Shown piece by piece: positions 11,431-21,070 of a stretch of DNA of 64,000 nucleotides. Numbering within the stretch: position 1 is the first letter of the stretch; each line of letters starts with the position of its first letter. Location of the stretch: positions 14,490,424 through 14,554,423 of the forward strand of contig NC_089732.1 of assembly GCF_035083965.1 (NCBI RefSeq), in the 5' to 3' direction. The notes beneath the pieces were generated by a model. That model was not told the origin of the DNA. It did not search any database and worked only from the letters and a program-made list of their open reading frames with translations. Source of the stretch: Branchiostoma lanceolatum. Lineage: Eukaryota; Chordata; Leptocardii; Amphioxiformes; Branchiostomatidae. The position numbers and the translations under genes are program-made.

Positions 11431-12147
11431 AATGATTTTAATTTTGACATCAGTGTTAGTCAATGTTTTATTTGATACAGGGACAAAAGACTTGTTGATT
11501 GTAATACCATCTTTTATCGCTTCAATTCTTCTTTAAAAAAATATATATACTTAATGGTTTTTAAATTTGAAAATGTGGATTTCCTGTGTTTTCTTGCCCG
11601 CCTTTTTTTTGCCCGCGCGCACTAAATTTGGAGTCTGCAGAGGATATCGTCCATAAAATTTCACTTGCTGTGGCCTTATCTTTGGAAAAACAATTATATG
11701 AGATTCTGAAAAGCGTTTCGGTAGTAATCTTATTCAGGTCAAATGACGTAAGCATTGTAATTTAGCTAGAATGCAGAATTTTCAAAGCTTTTGTAATGAT
11801 TTTAACATAACATACGCAAAAAAACCGCGGAACCTTTGTATGATCATTTACATTGTATTATGTACTAATGGTAACATAAACCTAAGATATAAAATGCTAT
11901 CTTGAGTGTTATAAGCGCAATAAATTTTCTCTCGAACACACGAACTAAATGAAATATTGGTACTTTTGTTTTGTTTTCTTGTAAGTTACGGTAAAGTACG
12001 TTTATATTAATGGATAATACATTTCTAAAGAAAGTACAGATAACAAAAAACTTACAAATCAAGAGAAAGCTTTTTTTCATAAGTTAGACATTTTCTGTAC
12101 AGAAAACACTACAGCATCAAACATAGCGGTAAGGGGTTTGTTAAATC

Positions 12148-14838
12148 TTAAGAGTTTTTGTGTAAGTCGAAGACTTTGACAGCCTGCCCAACAGCCAATG
12201 ACGACACCACAAGTCTACCGTCTCCAGTCATGGCCACGCCCCATGGAAACCTGACGTAATTTTCCTCCACAAGCAGATGTCTGTCAAACGTCCCGTCCGG
12301 ATTAAACTGGGAAACCCTGTTGTTCTTCGTGTCCGCTACGATGATGTTGTCTTCCGCATCCGTGCAAACCTCTGCCGGGCTTAGCAGCTGTCCGTCATCT
12401 TTCCCTTTCCCGCCTATTTGACGAATGAGGTTCCCGGATGCGTCATACAACTTGATGCTGTGTCCTGATTGGTCGCTGATGATGATTCGATCACTGCTGT
12501 TCGTCGCTGGGTACAGTCTGACGGGACCCCCTTCGGAAGCGACATCGAATGTGCAGACGTCTGTACCGTCTGAGAGAAGAACGAAAACTTGGCGCCCCTC
12601 GGTTGCGATGATTCTTCCGGTGCTGTCTACAGCTAGACCTTGTAGACGAGAGAGGACCCCTTCAACATGAAGAACACGTCTACTGTCTCCACTCTTTTTC
12701 AACACGTGAATGTTGTGCCCGTTTCCGGTCACGAAGATTTCGTCACCGTACGCCGCAAGTCCTTCCGGGCTGAAGGCCAGAGCCACTGCACTTTTGAGCC
12801 GCATGGTGGCGCTGTTGAAGATGCGGACGATGTTCTGACCTCCGACGATAATGTCGTTTTCTTCGTCTGCTGCTACACTGAAGGTCCTGTGGAGCTGCGT
12901 GGTGGCGCTTTTTAGCGATGCTATCAGTGTTGGACCTTGTTGTGTTGTCGGTGACTTTGATGGACGTCTCGTTTCTTTCGCAACTACTTCTTTACAGGAA
13001 TTGTTGATAACTTTGCCGAACCATTTCTGTATCTCCCCGTTGAGGTCAACCTGGGGCGCCATGAACCAGAGACGCCTGTCGTAATCCGACGGTATTGCAC
13101 TTTGAGAGGGCGTCTTCTCACAAGGGTATTTCAACGTTTTGAAGACTTCGGACAGGCTGTTGGATGAAGTCAACACCACGGCGGAGCTACCGTCGTCAAG
13201 TATCTTCCGTGAGATGTTGCTGTAGCTTGACGACGCTGCAAACGCTACTTCTGCAGCTTCGCGTTCTTCGCTTATGTTTCCCCGTCGTTCCTCGAATGCT
13301 GCAATGAATTCTTCCAAGCTCACCGCTTTAAAATCACGGACAGACTCCCTTGCCTTCTCCGCTTCTTGTCGTACGGCTTGTATGATGCTTTCAACGCGCT
13401 CGTTGATCATACCAAGAGCTATTTCCGAATGGTCGGCGATCTTTATACTCATGTTTTCGAACTGTCTCAAAAGGCTTTGCTCTGCTTCGGTGAGTTCTTC
13501 GAGTCTCTTTTTATATGCTTCTGCGCATGTACTGGCAATGTCTAAGCCGTTCTTTATCTTGTCTTTTTCTTTGTCAAGAGCTTCTCGGATCTCTTCCTCA
13601 GAGTGGTCTTTATGTTCGTGTGTGGCGCAGTGGAGGCAGACATATTTCTGGCAGACACTACAGTGCACGGATTTAACGTCACCCCTTGAGCATTTACACA
13701 ACCCCTTCTTATGGTGTGGCGACGACTCTTTAAGATCCTTCTCCATACTTTCCTCCATATCTTTTTCCCGAGCACTCATATCCACTCCGTTTGTCTTTCC
13801 TTCGCCATTTTCTTGATATTCTAAAATATCTTCATGACCCATTGGTTCACAAGTGGCTGTCGATGTTGCGATGTCAAGTTTGACATGTAACTTCGAATCT
13901 TCCGGATTTTCATGATTTTTTGGTGCCCCTTTCGAAACTAGAATGTATTCACCTTCCTCGGAGTTTAAACGCTGTGATGGCCTCGGGACCTCTGAAGGAT
14001 TGGCTGGCTCGTCTCTCTTTGTTTTTTCTGTTGTTGTTACTGTTTTTGCTGCAGTTGTTTCTGTTATTGTTTTTGCTGTTGTTGTTTTTGCTGTTGTTGT
14101 TGTGGCTGTTGTTGTTGATGTTGTTGATGTTGTTGCTGCTTCTGATGCTGCTGTTGCTTCTGGTAATGTTGACCCTGATGACGATTTCTTCCGTCCTCTT
14201 CTAGCTTTTGACATGACATCAGAACGTTTGAAATGTTGAATTTTGTTGGGGTCGTCCGATTCTCCTGTCGGCTCATATTCTGTAGTATCAGACTCTTGTT
14301 GCCCAGGGAGCAAGGTATTTTCTTCCTTGCTTATAGCTTGATATTTGCCATCCAAATTGTTTAAACACAAGACATATTCTACGTCTTCTAGCTTTTCTTC
14401 TATTGGCTTACCTGCACTTACAACTTTACTCTCGTCGGTATTTGGTGCCTCCGATTCAGAGAGTGCTTCTTGTATTAAATCAAAGGATGGGATGGTTGGC
14501 TCTGAATGGTTAGAATTTTTCACATGCGGTTGTCTTGTAGGTTGACTCTCAGTCATCACGTCTGTTGTGCCTAGCCTTGATTGCGCATGACGCTCCTTTT
14601 CTTCTCGGTCGCCATTTTGGGGGAGGGGGGCGTGAGAGCTGCACACGACACAAGTCAACTCCCCCTCCAGTTCAGTCGCTTGTAACTGCTCCAGACATGG
14701 ATGACAGAAGCGGTGACGACACGAAAGCACAGTGGTGTCTTCTAGAGATTGACAGAGATCGCATACTCGACTTTGAAAGGATTTTTCTTCAGTGTTTGTG
14801 TGGAGATTTTCCGTCTTGTCTGTTTGTTGTTCTGCCAT
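12148..14838 (-). CDS. TRIM-NHL family protein (RING, B-box, coiled coil, NHL propeller), 896 aa
   Basis: Predicted RING-type E3 ubiquitin ligase of the TRIM2/3/71-like class. The RING is at residues 26-66 with all eight ligands visible: C26, C29, C40, H42, C45, C48, C63, C66. A long acidic and Thr/Ala-rich linker follows; its threonine run is at about 222-270. Next come a B-box zinc finger at about 375-412 (CKCSRG...HCSVCQKYVCLHCATHEHKDHS), a coiled coil at about 412-540, and about six NHL repeats from about 645 to the end. The NHL blades include FSPEGLAAYGDEIFVTG, DSTGRIIATEGRQVFVL, ATNSSDRIIISDQSGHSIKL and DAEDNIIVADTKNNRVSQF. The start is the ATG at 14838 (aacATGG); an upstream TTG-extended frame was not used. 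A strong acceptor (tttatttcag) at 14881-14882 suggests a 5'-UTR intron, so the whole coding region is one exon. Substrate or RNA targets cannot be read from the sequence. Such genes are expanded in lancelets. Confidence 0.93.
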   Translation of the reverse strand: MAEQQTDKTENLHTNTEEKSFQSRVCDLCQSLEDTTVLSCRHRFCHPCLEQLQATELEGELTCVVCSSHAPLPQNGDREEKERHAQSRLGTTDVMTESQPTRQPHVKNSNHSEPTIPSFDLIQEALSESEAPNTDESKVVSAGKPIEEKLEDVEYVLCLNNLDGKYQAISKEENTLLPGQQESDTTEYEPTGESDDPNKIQHFKRSDVMSKARRGRKKSSSGSTLPEATAASEAATTSTTSTTTATTTTAKTTTAKTITETTAAKTVTTTEKTKRDEPANPSEVPRPSQRLNSEEGEYILVSKGAPKNHENPEDSKLHVKLDIATSTATCEPMGHEDILEYQENGEGKTNGVDMSAREKDMEESMEKDLKESSPHHKKGLCKCSRGDVKSVHCSVCQKYVCLHCATHEHKDHSEEEIREALDKEKDKIKNGLDIASTCAEAYKKRLEELTEAEQSLLRQFENMSIKIADHSEIALGMINERVESIIQAVRQEAEKARESVRDFKAVSLEEFIAAFEERRGNISEEREAAEVAFAASSSYSNISRKILDDGSSAVVLTSSNSLSEVFKTLKYPCEKTPSQSAIPSDYDRRLWFMAPQVDLNGEIQKWFGKVINNSCKEVVAKETRRPSKSPTTQQGPTLIASLKSATTQLHRTFSVAADEENDIIVGGQNIVRIFNSATMRLKSAVALAFSPEGLAAYGDEIFVTGNGHNIHVLKKSGDSRRVLHVEGVLSRLQGLAVDSTGRIIATEGRQVFVLLSDGTDVCTFDVASEGGPVRLYPATNSSDRIIISDQSGHSIKLYDASGNLIRQIGGKGKDDGQLLSPAEVCTDAEDNIIVADTKNNRVSQFNPDGTFDRHLLVEENYVRFPWGVAMTGDGRLVVSSLAVGQAVKVFDLHKNS

Positions 14839-15508
14839 GTTGGACCAGACAGACAACTCTAGATCTACCAGCTAGTGAACCTGAAATAAAGGAGGGTCAA
14901 AACACTTAACGTTCCCGCCCAGCTTACCACCGGGAAAACTATTAAGGTGCAGCCCTCTGTAAAAACTTATGTTAGAATTTCTTATCTGATAAAATAAGAG
15001 ATAGCTATCAGATATGATCAGATATGTACCAATGCTTAACCATTACATTTTGAAAGGAATGTTGGATCATTTACTAGTACTGTCAACATAATTTGAGCAA
15101 TGCACCAAGACGTCACATCACAAATGACAACAACAAGAGAGGGACCATTCAAAATGAAACTCTTATTGATATTCTTGTTGCTGTGATAGTACAGTCAGAT
15201 AGCCCTGACCTTGTAATCGATACAAAGATACGGTGTAGATACTACGAGTAATGCCCGAGCAAAAATTACACAGGTTGGCAGGAGCCTGGTATTATCTAAT
15301 AGTATATCTAATACTTAAGCTTTGTAGTATTCTATGGCTTGTCCGCGATGCTTAAATCCCCTTAACTAATCTTAAGAATGCGATAGTCAGGATAGAAAGC
15401 CAAACTGTGTTTGAAACAAGAAAATAATCTGGTTTAATTGTATCGCACTTATACGAAACAAGGCTACACAGTTTTCACGGTTGAAAAAGTCAATCCTCTG
15501 TGTTGTTC

Positions 15509-15862
15509 AAGCCGGCGTCACAATTCATGTGAGCGTCGGTCGACTTTGTAGATCGTCCGAAGCTCGTCGAATTTCAAAATCGCCCGAGCGTCGACCGTAC
15601 TTTCCAATGGAAATCTCGGGTGACGTCCGTCGAACACTAAAAACTAAAAAATACCCCATGAGATGGTACCATCTCTTGGACATAGACGAAGTAAGTATCG
15701 ACTGACCTGGTAAAAGGTCAATATTAGGATTAACTTTGATTTCTAAAAATCGCCCGAAGCCCGCGTAATCGACAGGACGTCGGCCGTGCTTCGGCCGAAA
15801 ATGCACATTTGAAGCTCGCCAACACGTCGGCCGAGCTGAGTTTCTTATTTGTGACGGGGGCT
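15509..15862 (+). mobile_element. Non-autonomous inverted-repeat transposon (~350 bp), copy 1
   Basis: Ends are AAGCCGGCGTCACAAT on the left and TTGTGACGGGGGCTT on the right, roughly complementary. An inverted second copy lies at 47585-47914 within FABP intron 1. Frames at 15481-15705 and 15525-15911 merely cross the element. Confidence 0.7.
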
Positions 15863-16595
15863 TTAGGACGGCGTAATATGACAAAAGTGGGTATAAGTGT
15901 CTTGTAGACAACTAAGCGTCCCTTGGTCTTTTCTGTCGATTATATCCGTCCTTTGTCGACTTTGTAATTAGATGATTAACCAATGATTTCATGGCATGTT
16001 ATGGCGAGGGTGTAGGGTGCTTCCCCATTGTCTGCACATTACTGTAGAAGATTAAAAAAGTCGCGGTTGAATTGTTTACATGGTTTACAGTAGATTCGCG
16101 AATTTTTGTCCTAGGGCGTCGAATTCATAATGTGGTAACAGGGTCATCAAGTATGATTGATCAACGTGCGATCATATTTCGACGTTTCAACGTAGAAATG
16201 ATTTTTGTTGTCTGTCATGCATCCTTTTGAAAGCCGAAAAAACGTCAGAGATTTGAGAAACTTTAACGTTTACTGTTTCGGGTAACTCTAGTTAAACATT
16301 GTGGTCAATGATTTGAAAAAGCAAGAAATACCTTTTCGAATTCTTCATCGTCATCGAGAAAGAATTATTTGAATAAGGCAAATTTCTAATAATCGTTGTG
16401 TGTCTTCATTTTTAAGTACATGCATGTTGTTGGACACTCGACTACGATACAAAAAAAAGGCTCTTAAAATGATTCTTTAACAGACGTTTGTTGAACGTGC
16501 TTCTTAAGAGTAGACAGTGGGCAACTTAATTGTGTACCTACGTAGAGAGAAACAACCGTCTTGAATACTACTTAATCTGAAACCAACGCCGCAAA

Positions 16596-16787
16596 CACTG
16601 CACGAAATGGCCTCGGATCCCGGCGGATACGTACAGGGATTTTTCTGTATTTTGGTGCATGGATACTGACGGATAATGACGGATCCAACGTAACTAACGG
16701 ATCCGACTAAATCTGCACTGGTTTTGGAATATTTTCGGAAGAATCCCTGTACGTATCCGCCGGGATCCGAGGCCATTTCGTGCAGTG
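16596..16787. mobile_element. Foldback MITE, 192 bp with ~47 bp terminal inverted repeats
   Basis: The left arm, CACTGCACGAAATGGCCTCG onward, is an almost perfect reverse complement of the right arm ending CCATTTCGTGCAGTG. The centre (about 100 bp) contains repeated GGAT/ACGGAT words. It lies about 400 bp upstream of the potassium channel ATG. No transposase is present. Confidence 0.85.
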
Positions 16788-17191
16788 AAACATACTCAGG
16801 TTCTGCTCCGAAATGTAAAAATCAAAACAAGGAGACGTTGCCGCCAAACTACGAAGCACATCCCGTCGGCCCCGGCAGGGAACCTGTCGGACAGGTTTGT
16901 CGGGGCAGGACGCGCGGTGACCCGCTTCCCTGTCACCCGTGTCTCCCGGGCGGTATTTAAAGCGACGATTTATCAGCAATTTTCCATGATAACAAGGGAC
17001 GCCTTCCCCCAATTAAAGATTTCAAGAAGCTAATCTGTGTATTTTGTTTTTCTCTCCCGTCCTGACAACTGTTAGTCAGCTATGGTTTCTTCAACTGGTT
17101 TTTGGACGATGTGAGTTTTGAAGAAGACAGTGCGTGTGTACCCCTTCTTAATACCTGCTGCTAGCCCGAGGGGAAACGGTTTTTTTTTACT

Positions 17192-18880
17192 ATGCATATC
17201 ATCGTCTCGAGAAACCACAAGCCTACGAACCTAGCAGACCGACCAACATGGCGACGCGGGGTCAGAACTGAGGCTAAGGACTACGCAAACGTCGGGAGAA
17301 AGACCGAGAACAGAAAGGATCGTCGATGCCAGGAACTACCGGGGACGTTCGCGAGGATGTCTGCGGAGCTGCAGTGGCCGAATCCCGCCCAACGCGTGAC
17401 GTTTAACGTAGCGGGGATGACGTTCGAAGTTACCGCTCGAGTTTTGGACAGGTATCCGAAGACCTTACTTGGATGCCCTCGTCGGTTGCGAGAGTTTTGG
17501 GACCCTACTCGCCAAGAATACTTCTTGGACAGACACAGACCAAGCGCCGAAGCTATCGTCGACTTCTACCAAACTGGAAGACTCCGAAGACCCGAGGAGG
17601 TACCGATCGAAGTGTTTACAGACGAAATTAGATTCTATCAACTTGGCGATGACGTCATGAGACGGTTCAGGGCAAGCGAGGGCTTCCAACGGAAAAAGAT
17701 CCGCGTTCTACCGCAGAAGAAATATCTCGCGCCCGTTTGGCTAATGTTTGAATACCCGGATAGCTCGATATGGGCGGCCATGTTAGCGTTCGTGTCTGTG
17801 TCTTTTATTCTGTTGTCAATCGCCTCCATTTGCACGGAAAGTTTTCCTCAGTTTAGACTCGAGACGGTTGATGCTGACCAACCGGATAGGTCAGATCTCA
17901 GCCGACCCCTGGGAACGAGGTTCGGTAATCGATCCGTCAATGTAAACACGATCCATAATAGCACCAACTCATGTGTAACAGACTCAACAAAAACTATCGC
18001 CGGAGCCAACGCGTCCTGTTTCCAAAAGTTGGAAACTGTCAGAAAGATGAGAAGCTCTTTGACTTTCCATGACCCGTTCTTCGCCATCGACACTGTATGC
18101 ACTGCCTGGTTTACAGTCGAGCTTCTGGTGCGGTTTCTCAGCTGCCCCGACAGAGCTAGGTTCTGTAAAGGCAAAATGAACGTTATAGATTTTGTTTCCG
18201 TGGTTCCATATTTCATCTTGCTCATAACAGAGATTCCGGGAGTTACGGCAACGACGGGTCTTGAATACTTTCTTAAAGTACTGCGTCTCACACGCGTCTT
18301 GAGAGTTTTGAAACTGTCCCGGTACAGCAATGGTTTGCAGACTATGGGGAAGACAGTGCTGAAAAGTCTTTCACAAATCGGGTCACTTTTAGTTTTTCTT
18401 TCCATTCTCATGATCCTCTTTTCTTCGTTGATATACTACACAGGAAAGATAGTTCCTGAACCGAAATTTCAGAGCATTCCGGATGGGTTTTGGTGGTCTT
18501 TGATCACAATGTTGACGGTCGGGTATGGTGATTTTGCGCCGAAGACACTTCTAGGTAAGCTGGTGGGGTCGTTGTGTGCGTTCGCCGGTATGTTGGCCAT
18601 CGCGTTGCCCGTGCCCATCATCGTTTCGAACTTCGAGCTCCTCTACAACATTCAGCCCGACGATGAGGACTTGTACGGAAGTACGGAGGAGGTTGAACCG
18701 GATGTGGTCTCGTCCACTAGCGACGGGGGGTACCAGAGTGGGTCAGTGTGTACGGACCAGTTTGAATCACCCAAAAGGGTTGTGCAATGCTCCAATCACA
18801 GCGACGCAGACGACATTTCTGTGATGAGATCAGAACAGGATCAACCAATCGGCTACCTCCAACTTGAGACTGTTTTGTGA
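17192..18880 (+). CDS. Shaker (Kv1)-type voltage-gated potassium channel alpha subunit, single exon
   Basis: Predicted plasma-membrane delayed-rectifier type K+ channel subunit, assembling as a tetramer. In the 562-aa reading, the T1 domain is 68-160 (VAGMTFEV ... FLDRHRPS ... EIRFYQLGDD). S1 is about 195-214, S2 300-317, S3 329-346, S4 361-377, S5 397-418, the pore loop 431-450 and S6 454-481. The selectivity filter is TVGYGD (442-447) and the S6 hinge PVP is 473-475. S4 carries K362, R365, R368, R371, K374 and R377; the first charge, Arg in Kv1, is Lys here. The S1-S2 loop is long, with three sequons (N246, N256, N273). The C-terminus, ETVL, fits a class I PDZ ligand. An internal Met at 17357 would give 507 aa and start 12 residues before T1, so the true start is uncertain. 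Unspliced coding fits many Kv1 genes. Confidence 0.93.
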   Translation: MHIIVSRNHKPTNLADRPTWRRGVRTEAKDYANVGRKTENRKDRRCQELPGTFARMSAELQWPNPAQRVTFNVAGMTFEVTARVLDRYPKTLLGCPRRLREFWDPTRQEYFLDRHRPSAEAIVDFYQTGRLRRPEEVPIEVFTDEIRFYQLGDDVMRRFRASEGFQRKKIRVLPQKKYLAPVWLMFEYPDSSIWAAMLAFVSVSFILLSIASICTESFPQFRLETVDADQPDRSDLSRPLGTRFGNRSVNVNTIHNSTNSCVTDSTKTIAGANASCFQKLETVRKMRSSLTFHDPFFAIDTVCTAWFTVELLVRFLSCPDRARFCKGKMNVIDFVSVVPYFILLITEIPGVTATTGLEYFLKVLRLTRVLRVLKLSRYSNGLQTMGKTVLKSLSQIGSLLVFLSILMILFSSLIYYTGKIVPEPKFQSIPDGFWWSLITMLTVGYGDFAPKTLLGKLVGSLCAFAGMLAIALPVPIIVSNFELLYNIQPDDEDLYGSTEEVEPDVVSSTSDGGYQSGSVCTDQFESPKRVVQCSNHSDADDISVMRSEQDQPIGYLQLETVL

Positions 18881-19135
18881 TGTCCAAAGTGTCGGCCAAA
18901 CGGTTTAAAGAATGCTCCAATCACAGCGACGCAGACGACATTTCTGTGATGAGATCAGAACAGGATCCACCAATCGGCTACCTCCAACTTGAGACTGTTT
19001 TGTGATGGTCAAAGTGTCGGCCAAACGGTTTGTGGAATGCTCCAATCACAGCGACGCAGACGACATTTCTGTGATCAAATCAGAACAGGATCAACCAATC
19101 GGCTACCTCCAACTTGAGACTGTATTGTGATGTTC
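18786..19135 (+). repeat. Three tandem 125-bp copies of the channel's C-terminal coding end
   Basis: Copies start at AATGCTCCAATCACAGCGAC at 18786, 18911 and 19036, an exact 125-bp period. The first encodes the last 31 residues of the channel plus its stop. The other two lie after the stop but stay open and terminate in LQLETVL and a stop: one Q-to-P change in copy 2, and two changes (M-to-I, R-to-K) in copy 3. The period is not a multiple of three, so in-frame read-through from copy 1 to copy 2 is impossible. Confidence 0.95.
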
Positions 19136-19854
19136 AAAGCGTCGTACAAGGTTTGCAACTCAACTTCTTAAAAAAAAGACTTCTCAAGGACTTTATGATA
19201 AGTACAACTGACTAGCTACACAGTAGCAAAAACTTTACAATGCCTAGTTATCTATCTGATATAAGAAAAAAACAAAATTCTCATAACATGCATATCTTCT
19301 CGTCTTGAAACACAGTGTTATCATTATGAAATATAATTCTTGAATTGGTTTAAGGCATAAGATTACATCATGCATGTCAGATTATTTATTTTTGCCTCAT
19401 AGAATATGATTTTGCTTAAGAACAAAATAACAAATATGCTTTCTCAAAGAGAGCCACGTTTCCATGTCAGAGAGTTTAACGCATGTTCATGTCTTCTCAG
19501 TACCGAATTATGATTTCTCAAAGTAGAAAACTGATATTTTGCATCGATACATGATGGAGGTTATAGTCTTGAATACATGTACAAATCTTCTGTGACTTCT
19601 AACAATTTTTTTCTATGTTGATATGGAGTATGACGATAGACCGTATATGTTTTAAAAACACAGTATGATGGTTTGATGAATTGGCGGATGTTAACCATGG
19701 CTCCACGTTCTGTATGTATCCCGGTTAAACTGGCCAGTACCTCAAAATGGAAAGAAGTATTACAGGTTTGTGTCTCCGCCTGATGGTTTGCTTGTGTCTC
19801 CGGTTTGTTGTTCGTTTGTGTCCTTTTTACCTTCGCCGAGGTTATAGGTAGCGC

Positions 19855-19917
<63 letters not shown>

Positions 19918-20186
19918 TAACGACCAGCATAACTCGGGAAGGTTTAGATGGATCGTCTTGATATTTAGTAGATGGGTAGGCCTTGATGAGACCTGGAAAT
20001 AAATGGATTTTCGGTCTCCTAGCGGCTTGTTACGGTACTGCAGCAGAACTTCCTGTTTTGACATATCGTGTTCTGGACATGCTATGGACATTTTGTAGTG
20101 GTAGATTGTTCTTTGGACAGAGAGTGAGTGGTATAGGTTTGGGCCCCCTAGCGGCTTTTTTGGAACTGCAGGAGCAGGTTTTGCTT
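19136..20186. other. AT-rich flank with a (TG)n tract in a dispersed repeat
   Basis: There is no gene evidence. The (TG)n run at 19855-19917 is embedded in a repeat beginning CCTTCGCC and continuing GGATCGTCTTGATATTTAGT; related context occurs at 38188-38350. The 210-codon minus frame at 19561-20193 is built around the TG tract (Thr-His repeats) and is rejected. Confidence 0.6.
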
Positions 20187-20406
20187 CAGTCACTCCCTCA
20201 TTGGTCGAACCGCTAATTGTGATGGGCAGTCAGGCTTGGATTCTCTATCAGTTATCACCACACAATAACATCGTATCTTTGCTCCTTTAATGTCGATATG
20301 TAATGGTAGTGTGCTATTGAAACTTACTATGTGTAGGAATGACTAGAAATTTGAGTTGTTTTTTTTAAATTCAAGTTTCAAGCCTCATAAAATGCTCTGG
20401 GTGCCT
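20187..20406 (-). mobile_element. Repeat family C, truncated inverted copy
   Basis: The reverse complement matches the left part of the elements at 25171-25677 and 45019-45551: AAAGGCACCCAGAGCATTTT terminus, then GGCTTGAAACTTGAA and CATATCGACATTAAAGG. The other terminus is missing. Confidence 0.7.
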
Positions 20407-20869
20407 TTAAATTTCTAACATCAATCTGAGTGTCTCCTTTTACTATGATAGCCCAAAACAAACGATTAAAAAATTTACACATTTAAAAGCACGTCATTAC
20501 AACTTGAATGGCTGACAAGAAAAGGGGCTTGAAGACATTCTGTTATTATTACTCACTCGTGTGGAACTGTGTGCACTCGCCTCGCAAATCATGCCCTCTG
20601 GCGATTTACTTGTGTATGTGCAGACACACATGCAAAGTGTGCATGTGCACTGTTGACAAGTTTCTCATTCAATTGAAAGCTTTAATCCTGAAATTCTAGG
20701 TCTTTGGGAAGACCAAATCGTTCAATAATGTCCGGTATTTGTCTGCATGGTTAAGTGATGTATTCAGGTTGATAGGTGCTAGCACTGGTTGGCATTTGCA
20801 GAAGTACCGCAAGGGTGCGCAGTGACTGGTGTGCCGTGATACATGTACTGTAATTCTTGTTTCTTTCTC

Positions 20870-21070
20870 TGTAACTTTATGTTCACTGTTTTCACGGTCA
20901 CCTCTACTGTGAACTTATCATCACCGTGAAAAACCTGTTGTGATTGATTATGATTCCTCAACACATCCGTTCACTTGCTGCAACCGTGAAGTCAAAGTTC
21001 AGTGAAAATGCCAATAGTTCTTACATCGTGAAATTTTGCTACAGTGAAGATAAAGTGAAGTACAGTAATA
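20870..21070. repeat. Decayed palindromic element rich in CCGTGAA / CAGTGAA words
   Basis: TTCACGGTCACC and CATCACCGTGAAAAACC on one side pair imperfectly with ACCGTGAAGTCAAAG and ACAGTGAAGATAAAG on the other. It resembles a diverged relative of the CGCGAA-rich elements at 37690-38165 and 44355-44675. The rest of 21071-22962 has no recognised gene. Confidence 0.4.

Noticed and set aside
12425..14909. Several plus-strand frames of 66-180 codons
   Set aside because: All lie antisense to the TRIM-NHL coding exon, with no domains of their own.
17848..18411. 187-codon minus-strand frame
   Set aside because: Antisense shadow of the potassium channel transmembrane region.
19561..20193. 210-codon minus-strand frame
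   Set aside because: Centre is a Thr-His run from a (TG)n microsatellite; the flanks match dispersed repeats.
20779..20964. Minus frame GDDKFTVEVTVKTVNIKLQRKK resembling an FABP strand
   Set aside because: Built from the CCGTGAA-type palindromic repeat; no splice sites in the required phase.
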